In this document: positions 51,694 through 60,832 of the stretch, piece after piece | How the letters are laid out: each line of letters begins with the position of its first letter | Position numbering within the stretch: position 1 is the stretch's first letter | NCBI GenBank assembly: GCA_049273855.1 | Contig: JBASRN010000022.1 | Location: 1-64,000 of the forward strand | Direction: 5' to 3' | Length of the DNA stretch: 64,000 nt | From: Onstottus_B sp049273855 | GTDB taxonomy: Bacteria; Acidobacteriota; Blastocatellia; UBA7656 | Position numbers and translations under genes: made by a program | Notes under the pieces: generated by a model | What the model saw: the letters and a program-made list of their open reading frames with translations, nothing else | Databases searched by the model: none | What the model was told of the DNA's origin: nothing

Positions 51694-52590
51694 TCAAGCT
51701 GCGGGAGCCTTGCGCAAACTGGCGACCTTTGAGGCGGCAACGAACAGGAGAGAAAGCGCAATGCACGCCGCAAGCTCGTACTGAAGGTAGAGTGCCGTGT
51801 CGCGCTTCCCTGTCAAACGAATTCTGCCTGACCATCGCTGATCAAACATCCTGAGGATCTCGAACCACGAGCAAAGACCAAACGCCGTGGTTGCGATGAA
51901 GAACGCAAGTAAGTCTTTCGGTAGCGTCGAGAACAAGTTGTTCAGTCGGACCGAAGCCAGGTCACGGCGTGCCTCAGGGCGGCGCTGCGTGAGCGCGAGG
52001 AAAATCCCGGCTGCGGCGATGAACGCGATGACTCCGAGAAAATCGTAAAATAAATCGTTCGCTGTGTCGTCCCAGGTGTGGATACGAGTGAAATCCCCGT
52101 AGAACAGCTCATCCCAGAGCTCAAGGATCTCATACCAGCCGCAATAGGTGAAGGCTACGGATGTCGAAAGAAAAGCGAGGAGTCGGCCAGAGAGCCTGAA
52201 TCCGATTCGCATTGTACCTGCGCTCAACAACCAATATGCTGCGATTGCCGAAAAGCCCGAACCAGCAAAGTGCGCGAACTCATCGTAATCTCTCAACGGC
52301 CCGAACGGATTGCCGTACAACCCGAGCTTGTTACCCAAAATATCGACTGCCACCGCGGCAGCAAGGGAGAAAACGACAAAAAGCGGGGCGGCCAGTTTCT
52401 GTCGAAACCTGAAATAGAGATAGAAGAATACTAGCAGCGAACAGGTGTACAAAGTGTTGACCAGCCACTCGCGATACGGCAGCCTGATCAACAACATTGA
52501 CTTGCCGGCGAAGCTCAATATGCAAAACGCGTAGAATTCAATCTGTCTGTAGATCCACTTGGCGGTCGGCGCGGCGGCGACGTTTTCCAT
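51694..52590 (-). CDS. multi-pass membrane protein, YjdF/DUF2238-like
   Basis: The start at ATG 52590 follows GGGAG; a GTG 15 bases upstream is less likely. The 298-residue product has about eight membrane helices. Between them, RDYDEFAHFAGSGFSAIAAY, then YCGWYEILELWDELF and HTWDDTANDLFYDFLGV, are the conserved acidic/His patterns of the DUF2238/YjdF family. The transported or bound ligand is unknown. It is convergent with the gene at 51079. Confidence 0.7.
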   Translation of the reverse strand: MENVAAAPTAKWIYRQIEFYAFCILSFAGKSMLLIRLPYREWLVNTLYTCSLLVFFYLYFRFRQKLAAPLFVVFSLAAAVAVDILGNKLGLYGNPFGPLRDYDEFAHFAGSGFSAIAAYWLLSAGTMRIGFRLSGRLLAFLSTSVAFTYCGWYEILELWDELFYGDFTRIHTWDDTANDLFYDFLGVIAFIAAAGIFLALTQRRPEARRDLASVRLNNLFSTLPKDLLAFFIATTAFGLCSWFEILRMFDQRWSGRIRLTGKRDTALYLQYELAACIALSLLFVAASKVASLRKAPAA

Positions 52591-52757
52591 AGTCAACACT
52601 CCCACGACAAGGTGGCTCCAAGTTTCGAGAGCATACCAAAAACGATCTGACCGCGCAGGCGCTTAGAGCTCGACTGACTGGTTTTGGTTGCTCGAGCCTC
52701 CATGGTCAGACTTCCATCGTTCGTGATAATTTGTCGATCACCGTCTCAAAGAAAAAC

Positions 52758-53972
52758 ATGGCCTCGACTGTCCCTGACAACATCGGTGCAAACAACCAGG
52801 CACTCGTTGCTGAGCTTCGGCGGTTTTCCACATTCGAAGAGCTGCGGGGGTCTCCATTCTATCGCTCACACGAAGCGGAGATTCGCAAACTGCTGGACGA
52901 ACCGCGGGTCTACGTTGTCCCCGAGGCTCGACCGCGCTTGCGATCGTTTCTCAGGGTGGTGGAATGGAACGTCGAACGCGGCGCGCGCCTCAGTGGAATC
53001 ATTGAAGCCTTAAATCATCACCCGGTGCTCCGGTTTGCGGACCTGTTGCTGTTGAACGAGCTTGACGACGGAATGGTTCGCTCGGGGAACGTCAACGTCG
53101 CCGTTGAGTTGAGTCGCGCCCTCGAAGCTCACGCAGTGTATGGAGTCGAGTACCTCGAGTTGACCAAGGGTGCTAGTCACGAGCTGAACTTGCCGGGCGA
53201 CAACACCGCCGCGCTGCATGGCAACGCGATACTCACTAGGTACTCATTCTCGAAACCCGAAGTTGTGCGCTTGACCCGTTGTGAGAACAATTTCGAGAGC
53301 ACAGAACGAAGATTGGGCGGACGCATCGGCCTCTTAGTCGATCTCGAAATCACGGGGGCCCACTTAACCGTTGCTACAACTCATTTGGATGTCGTAGACT
53401 CTCCGCGCTGTCGAGCCAAACAGATGCGCGCGATGCTTGAAGCACTGGATCGGCGTGTCAAACCTCCGTGCGCGGGTGTCTCCAGTATCGTCGTTGGCGG
53501 CGATCTGAATACTCATACCTTCGCCCGCGGCGGGCGGCTGCGAACGATGAAGAACACGGCGCTTATTCTTGGCAGCAAGCCCCAAAGCCTTTCGGATCGC
53601 CTGCTAAACCCCGAGCGTATAGAGCCAGCCTTGGGCCAGTTCTCGCGCTTCGGTTACGAGACCAGCGGTCTGAACGATCGCGAGCCAACCAGCCGAAGCG
53701 TAGTGTCTGCGCTTGATGATTCCAGCCGTCTACCGCTGCCGATGAAGTGGTGGGTGCGAAAGCGCGTACCCCCCGAGGGCTTGCTTCTGGAGTTCCGCCT
53801 CGACTGGTTGGCTGCTCGGGGGTTGAAGCCGCTCGCGAGTTGTGAGGCCACCGACCGAGACACGGGTGTTCCAAGCATAGCTGCACAAACGATCGCCGGA
53901 CTTACTCAAGAAGGACAACCCCTCTCCGATCACGATCCGATCGTGGTTGACATGAAGGTTCCTCGCCCATGA
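52758..53972 (+). CDS. endonuclease/exonuclease/phosphatase family protein
   Basis: All motifs of the EEP fold are present in order: WNVERG, LLNELDDGM, HGNAILTRY, TTHLDVVDS, VGGDLNTHT and the catalytic SDHDPIVVD near the C-terminus. It is a metal-dependent phosphoesterase acting on nucleic acid, lipid or phosphate esters. The first 70 residues are a helical extension. ATG 52758 is chosen over TTG 52731. There is no signal peptide. Confidence 0.8.
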   Translation: MASTVPDNIGANNQALVAELRRFSTFEELRGSPFYRSHEAEIRKLLDEPRVYVVPEARPRLRSFLRVVEWNVERGARLSGIIEALNHHPVLRFADLLLLNELDDGMVRSGNVNVAVELSRALEAHAVYGVEYLELTKGASHELNLPGDNTAALHGNAILTRYSFSKPEVVRLTRCENNFESTERRLGGRIGLLVDLEITGAHLTVATTHLDVVDSPRCRAKQMRAMLEALDRRVKPPCAGVSSIVVGGDLNTHTFARGGRLRTMKNTALILGSKPQSLSDRLLNPERIEPALGQFSRFGYETSGLNDREPTSRSVVSALDDSSRLPLPMKWWVRKRVPPEGLLLEFRLDWLAARGLKPLASCEATDRDTGVPSIAAQTIAGLTQEGQPLSDHDPIVVDMKVPRP

Positions 53973-54572
53973 AATGTGCCGCTGGGGCCGATTCGATTTG
54001 ACGTTTGATCTTGCGTGCATTGGGTTTACCAAGAGCGCTGTCGCAAACTCCTATCGCTGCCAACCCCTTCAATCTGACCGAACCGCGTAAGCACGGTGAC
54101 CGAAGCTTGGTTGCGACACGCTCTCACAGAGACCGGACGATGACATCGAAGTCCCGTTGCATGAATAGTTAGCCCGAACGGATCCGAGGCGCTGCGTGCT
54201 TGGCATTGAGCTTGTATATTCACTCGCTGCGCTGAACCACTTCGACCTTTATCCCCGATCGAGCACGTTTAGAGGTTGAGGCTGGACGCGAGACGACTTT
54301 GTCAGGGTGGATGTCAACAATCACCGCAGTGCCTCCGAGACCCCGTTAAGTGATGTTAGGCGCGGCAGCGAGATACGAAGCTGAAAGGAGAGCAAAATCA
54401 TGACCGATGTAAGAACCTGCAGCGGAACGATCTGGGAGACGGGCTGTAGCAAGCTCCGGCTCTTGTGATGGGGCTTTCCATTTAAAAGACTGGACGCCAA
54501 CCCGCAGTGCGCGATCGGGTCCAGCAGAGTCAGTCGAGCGGGGACAGGTCTCTGCTCGGTGAGCAGGAAGAA
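53973..54572. other. long intergenic stretch with a possible leader peptide
   Basis: No known gene. At 54400-54468 a 22-codon frame (MTDVRTCSGTIWETGCSKLR, then LL) has AAGGAG ahead of its ATG and lies about 100 bp before the HD-GYP gene. It could be a leader peptide or chance. The rest shows no strong hairpin or promoter. Confidence 0.35.
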
Positions 54573-57044
54573 ATGGTTTCGATAGAACCGATCAAGAGCG
54601 ATCTCAGAAGCTACGGGCCCAAGGGTGTAGCTCTGCTCGTCTGCCTTACTGTGGTTGCCAGTGCGTTGCTGGCGGTCTCGGTCGCAGGGGTTGTAACGGA
54701 GCCGACCGAGTTTATCCTGTTCTGGGCGGCGCTGGCGCTTGTCATCGCTTTTACGTCTGCTCGCCGTCCAATTCGTTTCCCTGGCACGAACACAGGCGTT
54801 TCGGTCTCCGAGGCGCTGATGTTTCTCGGCGTGATAATGCTTGGGCCGTATCACGGTACGCTGCTAGCCGTATTCGAGATGCTGGTGGCGGTAAAGCGAT
54901 TGAAAATTAAACCGAGCTTGCAACTGTTCAACCTTTCGAACATAACGATCTCGTTTTTTGTAGCCGGGAAGCTCTACTACGCGCTTTCTGACTTTCTCGT
55001 GACGCACCAGCTTGCGGAAGGCCTGGGTCAAGCTGTGCTCGCATTCGCGTTGCCGCTGATCGGTCTCGCCTTCGCACATTACCTTCTTCACATTCTGGTG
55101 TTGGCGGCGATGTCTGCCGCGCGTGGAACACATAAGGGACAGGCAGTGCGCGACACCCTGCCCTGGGAGCCGGTGACCTATCTGGCGTGCGCCACGATAG
55201 CCGGAATGGTGCACTACGCATTCCTCAATAAGGGACTGGTGACGACGGCGGTGCTGCTCGTCCTCGTGTTGCCGATCCCGATCATCATCTACTACACGTT
55301 TAAGACCTATCACGATAAGCTCGGCGAGCAAGAGAGTCACTACGGGGAGCTTACCAGCATTTACGATTCGATTCTCGAGATGCTGGCGATGGCGATCGAT
55401 GCAAAGGACGACGTGACTCACGATCACATTCAGCGAGTGAAGCTGTTTGCTCGAAGGATGGGAGAGCGCGTCGGCCTGTCCGAACTGGAGATTGAAGCAG
55501 TGAAAGCAGGCGCCTTGCTACACGACATCGGCAAGATCGGAGTACCTGCGTATATCCTCAACAAGCCGGGCAAGCTCACAGAGCACGAGTTCGAGCAGAT
55601 GAAGATGCACACCATAATTGGCGCGGACATGCTCTCGAACGTCGACTTTCGTTATCCGGTGGTGCCCATTGTGCGGCATCACCACGAGCGATGGGATGGC
55701 CGAGGCTATCCCGACGGATTGAAGGGCGAAGCAATACCTATAACCGCACGCATTCTCACGCTCGTCGATAACTACGATGCGCTACGTTCGGACCGGCCGT
55801 ACAAGACCGGAATGACCCGCGAAGAGGCGCTAGCGTACATCAAGCAGAATGCGGGGACGTTCTTCGATCCAAAACTCGTTGAGATCTTTCTTGCGATGGC
55901 GGACGAACTTGAAGTTGAAGCGGCGAGCTTCAAAGCTCCGCCCAGCAACACGCGGAGCAAGTCAACCGCCACGATGACAAACGCGAAGCCGGCTGCCGGG
56001 CTTGAAGCCGAGCCTCAGCTTGATCGCGCGACGGCTGCCTTAAACTCGATAGCCGAAACCAATCAGCGCGTGACGGCGCTATACGAAATGTCCCGCACTT
56101 TGTCGAGTATTCTGTCGGTCGAGGACACAGTGGCGATACTGACCAACCGGCTCTCGAAGCTTATACCTTTCACCACCTGCGCGATCTCGCTCTTCGATGC
56201 CACCCGCTCCGAGTTCGAAGTTGTCCATGCCGTCGGACTTAACGCCGAAAGATTCTCGAAGCGAAGAATGCCTGCCGAAGCAGGGATAACCGGCTGGGTC
56301 ATAACCAACCAGAGGCCGATGTTCAACACTAATCCCGTGCTCGACCTCGCTTTTCTTGGCTCAGAGACGGCAGGCGAGTACAAGGCCGTTATCGTTTATC
56401 CGCTGGTGAAGAACGGTGAAGCGCTGGGCGCAATCGCGCTTTACTCGACCGAGATCGCGGCCTACGGCAGCGAGCACATTCAATTGATGGAGTCGGCTTC
56501 GCAGCCCGCATCCGACGCCATCCACAATGCGCTCACCTTCGAACAGGCGCAGCAGGCCGCGTTCACTGATCCGCTGACCGGGCTGGCCAGCCTTCGCGCA
56601 ATTACCTCACAGTTCGAACGAGAACGATCGAGAAGCCAGCGGCTCGGCCTACCGCTTTCGCTGGTCGCGATCAGCGTTACCACGCTCGACGCGGCTGTTC
56701 TGATCGGCGAGAACGTACTCAACCAGCTCGGCAAACTCATAAGGCAGCAGGTGCGCGAGACCGACCTGGTCGCCCGCCACAGCGGCGACACGTTTGTTGT
56801 GTTGTTGCCTGAAAGCGGCCAGGACGATGTAAGCGATGTGCGCCGCCGGATACGTGAGGCGGTCGAAGAGCTGGCTTTCGCCGGAGGCGTCTGTGTGAGT
56901 CTGGGTTCGGCTACTAGCCCCGGCGATGGCAGCAACTTCGCAGAGCTGTTCCGCGCCGCGACTCTCGACTGCGTTGCCGGCCGCGACAGCCTCGATCTGA
57001 TACCAGGTGACTTGGATCATGCGATAGCCGTCCAGATACGGTGA
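54573..57044 (+). CDS. membrane HD-GYP phosphodiesterase with GAF and degenerate GGDEF
   Basis: From ATG 54573 (AGGAAG upstream) the product is 823 residues. About seven membrane helices occupy the first 260. An HD-GYP domain (about 275-450) keeps LLHDIGKIGVP, HHHERWDGRGYPDG and DNYDALRSDRPY. A GAF domain (about 510-650) and a GGDEF-like domain follow. The active-site motif there reads HSGDTF where GGDEF is normal, so cyclase activity is unlikely. It should degrade c-di-GMP, with the GAF and decayed GGDEF as sensory parts. ATG 54507 would add 22 residues. Confidence 0.85.
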   Translation: MVSIEPIKSDLRSYGPKGVALLVCLTVVASALLAVSVAGVVTEPTEFILFWAALALVIAFTSARRPIRFPGTNTGVSVSEALMFLGVIMLGPYHGTLLAVFEMLVAVKRLKIKPSLQLFNLSNITISFFVAGKLYYALSDFLVTHQLAEGLGQAVLAFALPLIGLAFAHYLLHILVLAAMSAARGTHKGQAVRDTLPWEPVTYLACATIAGMVHYAFLNKGLVTTAVLLVLVLPIPIIIYYTFKTYHDKLGEQESHYGELTSIYDSILEMLAMAIDAKDDVTHDHIQRVKLFARRMGERVGLSELEIEAVKAGALLHDIGKIGVPAYILNKPGKLTEHEFEQMKMHTIIGADMLSNVDFRYPVVPIVRHHHERWDGRGYPDGLKGEAIPITARILTLVDNYDALRSDRPYKTGMTREEALAYIKQNAGTFFDPKLVEIFLAMADELEVEAASFKAPPSNTRSKSTATMTNAKPAAGLEAEPQLDRATAALNSIAETNQRVTALYEMSRTLSSILSVEDTVAILTNRLSKLIPFTTCAISLFDATRSEFEVVHAVGLNAERFSKRRMPAEAGITGWVITNQRPMFNTNPVLDLAFLGSETAGEYKAVIVYPLVKNGEALGAIALYSTEIAAYGSEHIQLMESASQPASDAIHNALTFEQAQQAAFTDPLTGLASLRAITSQFERERSRSQRLGLPLSLVAISVTTLDAAVLIGENVLNQLGKLIRQQVRETDLVARHSGDTFVVLLPESGQDDVSDVRRRIREAVEELAFAGGVCVSLGSATSPGDGSNFAELFRAATLDCVAGRDSLDLIPGDLDHAIAVQIR

Positions 57045-57259
57045 CCTCGATTCTCTCCAATCAAATTTGGACCTAGTGGCCCGCCTTTGCCGCCCTCATC
57101 TCGTTTCCGATATTCCTTTCCAGGCCGGACTCGCACGTTATACCTAAGAGAAAAGCGCACGCAGGCCCCGTAAGCCGTCCGGGTAATGCGCGTTGACACT
57201 CACCTTCTCAGGTGGCAACCTTGACCAGTCTTGAAGATGACGGAAGGTGAGCTGCTCGA

Positions 57260-57931
57260 ATGACCCTCGACGATCTAAAGATTGGATTGATTGGCGGGAC
57301 CGGCGAAGAGGGAAGGGGACTTGCGCTTAGATGGGCGCTCGCGGGCGCGCGAGTTACCATCGGATCACGCGCCATCGAGAAGGCGAAGACCACGGCGGAT
57401 GAGTTGAACACGATCATAGGCGGTGATCGGATCGGCTATGCCACAAATCAGGTCGCGATTGCCCGTTCTGAGTTTGTGTTGCTGACCGTGCCGTTCGCGC
57501 ACGCGGCTTCAGCTCTCGACGCTCACCGCCAGGATTTTCGTGAAGGCTCGATACTTCTGGACATCACTGTTCCGGTTTTGTTCGAGCAAGGTAGAGTGCT
57601 CCACGTCGACTTGCCCGAAGGTTCGGCAAGCGAGCACTTGCAGTCGCTGCTGCCTTCGTACGTTTCGCTGGTTGCTGCGTTCAAGACCGAGCCGGCTCAC
57701 TTGCTTGCCGATACGCACGAGCCCCTGGAGTGCGACTCGTTTGTAGCTAGCGATTCAAAAGAGGCGAAGACGCGAGTGATGAACGCAATCAAGTTCATCG
57801 AAGGTCTCCGGCCAGTCGATGCCGGAACCTTGTACAGCGCGCGCGCGCTGGAGCGAATGACTGTGCTTGCGATAGGTATCAACCGTCGCTACAAAGTTAA
57901 GACCGCACGCTATCGAATAGTTGGTTTGTAG
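57260..57931 (+). CDS. fno: F420-dependent NADP reductase
   Basis: A 223-residue protein with an N-terminal dinucleotide loop IGLIGGTGEEGRGLALRWA and the NADP-type second strand GSRAIEKA, as in archaeal and actinobacterial F420H2:NADP oxidoreductase. LLTVPFAHAASAL and ALERMTVLAIGINRRYKVKT are further family segments. It moves hydride between NADPH and coenzyme F420. It lies 82 bp upstream of cofD, and the linkage to three F420 biosynthesis genes makes the assignment firm. Confidence 0.85.
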   Translation: MTLDDLKIGLIGGTGEEGRGLALRWALAGARVTIGSRAIEKAKTTADELNTIIGGDRIGYATNQVAIARSEFVLLTVPFAHAASALDAHRQDFREGSILLDITVPVLFEQGRVLHVDLPEGSASEHLQSLLPSYVSLVAAFKTEPAHLLADTHEPLECDSFVASDSKEAKTRVMNAIKFIEGLRPVDAGTLYSARALERMTVLAIGINRRYKVKTARYRIVGL

Positions 57932-58013
57932 AGTCATGCGGGGTGCCACTATGCGCGCTCTCGACCCGCCATGCATTCGTTGAACGGGCGCAGCCGGAGG
58001 CCCAGCCGGAACT

Positions 58014-58964
58014 ATGAAGGTTACTGCCCTCGCTGGTGGAGTCGGTGCTTCGAAGTTCCTGGTGGGACTTGGCGATGTGATGCCCGCCGAAGACATCACC
58101 GTCATCGGCAACACCGGCGACGACATCGAGCTATTCGGGCTTCGCATCTGTCCTGACCTGGACACCGTCATCTACACCCTGGCCGGGATGGTCAATCAAG
58201 AAACCGGGTGGGGATTGGTGGGCGATACGTTCGAGTCTTTGAACTGGCTGAGGCGCTACGGCGAGGCTTCGTGGTTCAATCTCGGCGATCGTGATCTGGC
58301 CACACACCTTTATCGCACGAATCAGCTTCGTCTCGGCACCTCCCTCACCGAAGTTACCGATAAGATCCGATGCTCGCTCGGAGTCCGCTCGCGAGTACTT
58401 CCGATGAGCGATGCCTACACGCCGACGCGAGTCGTGACCGATGAGGGCGAGATGCACTTCCAGGAGTACTTCGTGCGTCGAAGGTGCGAGCCTCGCGTGA
58501 CAGAGATTCGCTTTGATGGAATCGAGTCTTCCCTGCCTGCAACAGGTGTGCTGGATGCGATTCTTGAAGCCGACGTCGTGATTGTCTGCCCGAGCAATCC
58601 CGTTATCAGCATCGGTCCGATTCTCGCAGTGCCCGGCGTTCGGGACGCGCTGAGACGGACACAGGCCACGGTCGTCGGTATTACGCCAATCATCGGAGGT
58701 CGAGCGCTGAAAGGCCCGACCGCCGATATGCTTCGAGACCTCGGGCACGAGGTGTCGGCAACTGGCGTCGCAGGAATCTATCGTGATTTCGTCAATATAT
58801 TCGTGGTTGATGAAGCAGACGCAGCGAGCAAACCGCGAATCGAGATGTTCTGCAGGCGAGTGGTCGTAACGAATACCCTGATGAGCGGCTTTCAAGAGAA
58901 ACAAGCTCTTGCTCGCCTGGTGATTGAAAGGGCGAGCGAACACCAAACCGGCGGAGCGACGTAA
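58014..58964 (+). CDS. cofD: 2-phospho-L-lactate transferase (F420 biosynthesis)
   Basis: The CofD/FbiA protein of 316 residues starts with ALAGGVGASKFLVGLG, the dinucleotide/FO-binding loop, and has the conserved NTGDDIELFGLRICPDLD. VCPSNPVISIGPILAVPGVR is a second signature. It joins the activated phospho-acid to FO to give F420-0 or its dehydro form. A small unknown gene follows after 3 bp. Confidence 0.92.
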   Translation: MKVTALAGGVGASKFLVGLGDVMPAEDITVIGNTGDDIELFGLRICPDLDTVIYTLAGMVNQETGWGLVGDTFESLNWLRRYGEASWFNLGDRDLATHLYRTNQLRLGTSLTEVTDKIRCSLGVRSRVLPMSDAYTPTRVVTDEGEMHFQEYFVRRRCEPRVTEIRFDGIESSLPATGVLDAILEADVVIVCPSNPVISIGPILAVPGVRDALRRTQATVVGITPIIGGRALKGPTADMLRDLGHEVSATGVAGIYRDFVNIFVVDEADAASKPRIEMFCRRVVVTNTLMSGFQEKQALARLVIERASEHQTGGAT

Positions 58965-58967
58965 CCC

Positions 58968-59294
58968 GTGTCAGATACCATCGCAACGACCGCACTCACT
59001 TGCGTCAGACCGACCGGCGACCGAATAGATGTGGTCGTTGAGATCGGCGTGCCGTATCGAGCCGAGGACGGAGAGTGGGCCTGCGCGCTCTCGCTGGGAG
59101 CGCTGGAACTCGGGATGCCTCATGTAAAAGGCGACGACTCGCTGCAGGCACTGTGTCTCGCACTGTCGCTCGCAAGGCAGCTCTTGACTTACTTTGCAGA
59201 AGACGGCGGGCGGATTCTCATAGCGGGAACCGAGAGCGAGTTTCCGATGGACTCCTATTTCTCGTGGACGACGAATGCCAAAACGGATCGATGA
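58968..59294 (+). CDS. small protein between cofD and cofC
   Basis: A 108-residue protein starting GTG 58968, 3 bp after cofD, and ending 24 bp before the preferred cofC start. It is predicted to be soluble alpha+beta (DVVVEIGVPYRAEDGEWACA, SLQALCLALSLARQLLTYFA, MDSYFSWTT). I do not recognise it. The tight packing suggests a function tied to F420, or simply a co-transcribed gene. Confidence 0.65.
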   Translation: MSDTIATTALTCVRPTGDRIDVVVEIGVPYRAEDGEWACALSLGALELGMPHVKGDDSLQALCLALSLARQLLTYFAEDGGRILIAGTESEFPMDSYFSWTTNAKTDR

Positions 59295-59318
59295 CTGGAG
59301 ATGACATTCTCCCGCAAT

Positions 59319-59999
59319 ATGAAGGCGCTCCTAATCCCACTCAAGGACCCAGCAAACGCCAAGAGCCGTCTCGCCGGTTTGCTTTTGGCCGATGAGCGGC
59401 GCCGGCTTGCGTGGGCTATGTTCGAAGACGTGAGCCGCGCGGTCTGTGCAACCACCAAGCCTGATCGTGTTGTCCTTGTATCGAACTTCGAACCCGCGAT
59501 CGAACACGCGCGAAGCGTCGGCTGGGAGGTTCTGGTCGAAGCCTCTCAGCAGTCGGAAAGCGCTTCGGTTGACTGGGCATCCCGGGTGCTTGCCGAGCGC
59601 GGCTTCGACACAGTGATGCGGCTGCCAGCGGACATCCCGCTTGTTGAAGCGCGCGACATCGACGAACTGATCTCGGTCGAGCTTCGGGCTCCTGCCGCAG
59701 TGCTAGTTCCGTCGCGCGAAGGCACGGGCACGAATGCGATCCTCCGAACGCCGCCCGATCTGTTTCCATCGCGCTTCGGTCCGAACTCGCTCACGCTGCA
59801 CAAACAAGAAGGGTTGCAAGCCGGCGTCGAGTGTCTGATCGTGACGAGCACGCGCATCGCGTTGGATATCGACGAACCGGTTGACCTGAAGGTGTTGCTT
59901 GAGACCGGCGGCAGCACGCAGACACTTTCGGTGCTGGCCGAGATGCGGATAGCTGGTAGGACAGTGCTGGGAGCGCGGCCGTCCCGGCCATCTGTCTAA
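59319..59999 (+). CDS. cofC: 2-phospho-L-lactate/PEP guanylyltransferase (F420 biosynthesis)
   Basis: Starting at ATG 59319 gives the family N-terminus MKALLIPLKDPANAKSRLAG, with the nucleotide-binding lysine/arginine loop. MRLPADIPLVEARDIDEL is the catalytic aspartate region and PSREGTGTNAILRTPP a second conserved block. It forms the GDP-activated phospho-acid used by CofD. Whether the acid is 2-phospholactate, PEP or 3-phosphoglycerate cannot be told. ATG 59301 would add six residues. Confidence 0.88.
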   Translation: MKALLIPLKDPANAKSRLAGLLLADERRRLAWAMFEDVSRAVCATTKPDRVVLVSNFEPAIEHARSVGWEVLVEASQQSESASVDWASRVLAERGFDTVMRLPADIPLVEARDIDELISVELRAPAAVLVPSREGTGTNAILRTPPDLFPSRFGPNSLTLHKQEGLQAGVECLIVTSTRIALDIDEPVDLKVLLETGGSTQTLSVLAEMRIAGRTVLGARPSRPSV

Positions 60000-60004
60000 A
60001 CATT

Positions 60005-60760
60005 GTGAAGATTCCCGAGATCACAGTACTTGGCGTGCCCGGCTTGCCCGAAGTGGTAGCGGGCGATGACATCGGCGCGCTCATTATTCAAGCTGTGAGC
60101 GAGGCAGATCTGGAAGTCCGCGACCGCGACATCTTCGTTGTCGCTCAGAAGATCGTCTCGAAATCGGAAGGCCGCAGCGTTCGACTCGATTCGATCGAGG
60201 CCTCGCCGCGCGCTCGCCAGTGGGCCGAGGCTTACGACAGAGATCCGCGGCTGGTCGAAGTCGTCCTGCGCGAATCCAAGCGCATCGTACGAATGGAACG
60301 CGGCGTCTGGATCGCCGAGACTCATCACGGCTTCGTCTGCGCGAACGCCGGAGTCGATGCATCAAACGTAGAGGAAGGCACGGCGCTTCTGCTTCCCGAA
60401 GACCCGGACGCTTCGGCGCGGCGAATTCAGAAGACACTCGAAAAAAGCTTCGTCGTGAGCGTGGCAGTGGTCGTCTCAGACACATTTGGCCGCCCCTGGC
60501 GTGAAGGGCTGATCAACGTTGCGATCGGCGTCGCGGGCCTCGCGCCGTTGATTGATTATCGCGGCGAGACAGATTCGCACGGCCGCCCACTTCGAGTGAC
60601 GATCATAGCGGTAGCAGACGAGATTGCTTCCGCTGCGGAGCTTGTGATGAAGAAGAAAGACGGCGTTCCGGTGGCCATCATTCGAGGCTTCGACTACGAC
60701 TCTCACGAAGCTTCGGGCCGGGAGTTGATACGCGCGCCGGAGCTCGACTTGTTTCGGTGA
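60005..60760 (+). CDS. cofE: coenzyme F420-0:L-glutamate ligase
   Basis: The CofE domain of 251 residues (GTG 60005) has IFVVAQKIVSKSEGRSVRL, ICANAG-type GFVCANAGVDASNV, SDTFGRPWREGLINVAIGVA and ATP/metal-binding acidic residues. It adds glutamates to F420-0. It lacks the C-terminal FMN domain of mycobacterial FbiB, so it is the archaeal-size type. FO synthase (CofG/H) is not in the window. Confidence 0.92.
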   Translation: MKIPEITVLGVPGLPEVVAGDDIGALIIQAVSEADLEVRDRDIFVVAQKIVSKSEGRSVRLDSIEASPRARQWAEAYDRDPRLVEVVLRESKRIVRMERGVWIAETHHGFVCANAGVDASNVEEGTALLLPEDPDASARRIQKTLEKSFVVSVAVVVSDTFGRPWREGLINVAIGVAGLAPLIDYRGETDSHGRPLRVTIIAVADEIASAAELVMKKKDGVPVAIIRGFDYDSHEASGRELIRAPELDLFR

Positions 60761-60832
60761 ACACGGTCCTGTGATAGAATCGCCAAATCCGCGACCAATG
60801 TCGTTGTAGGAAGCCACTCCACGAGGTGAGCA

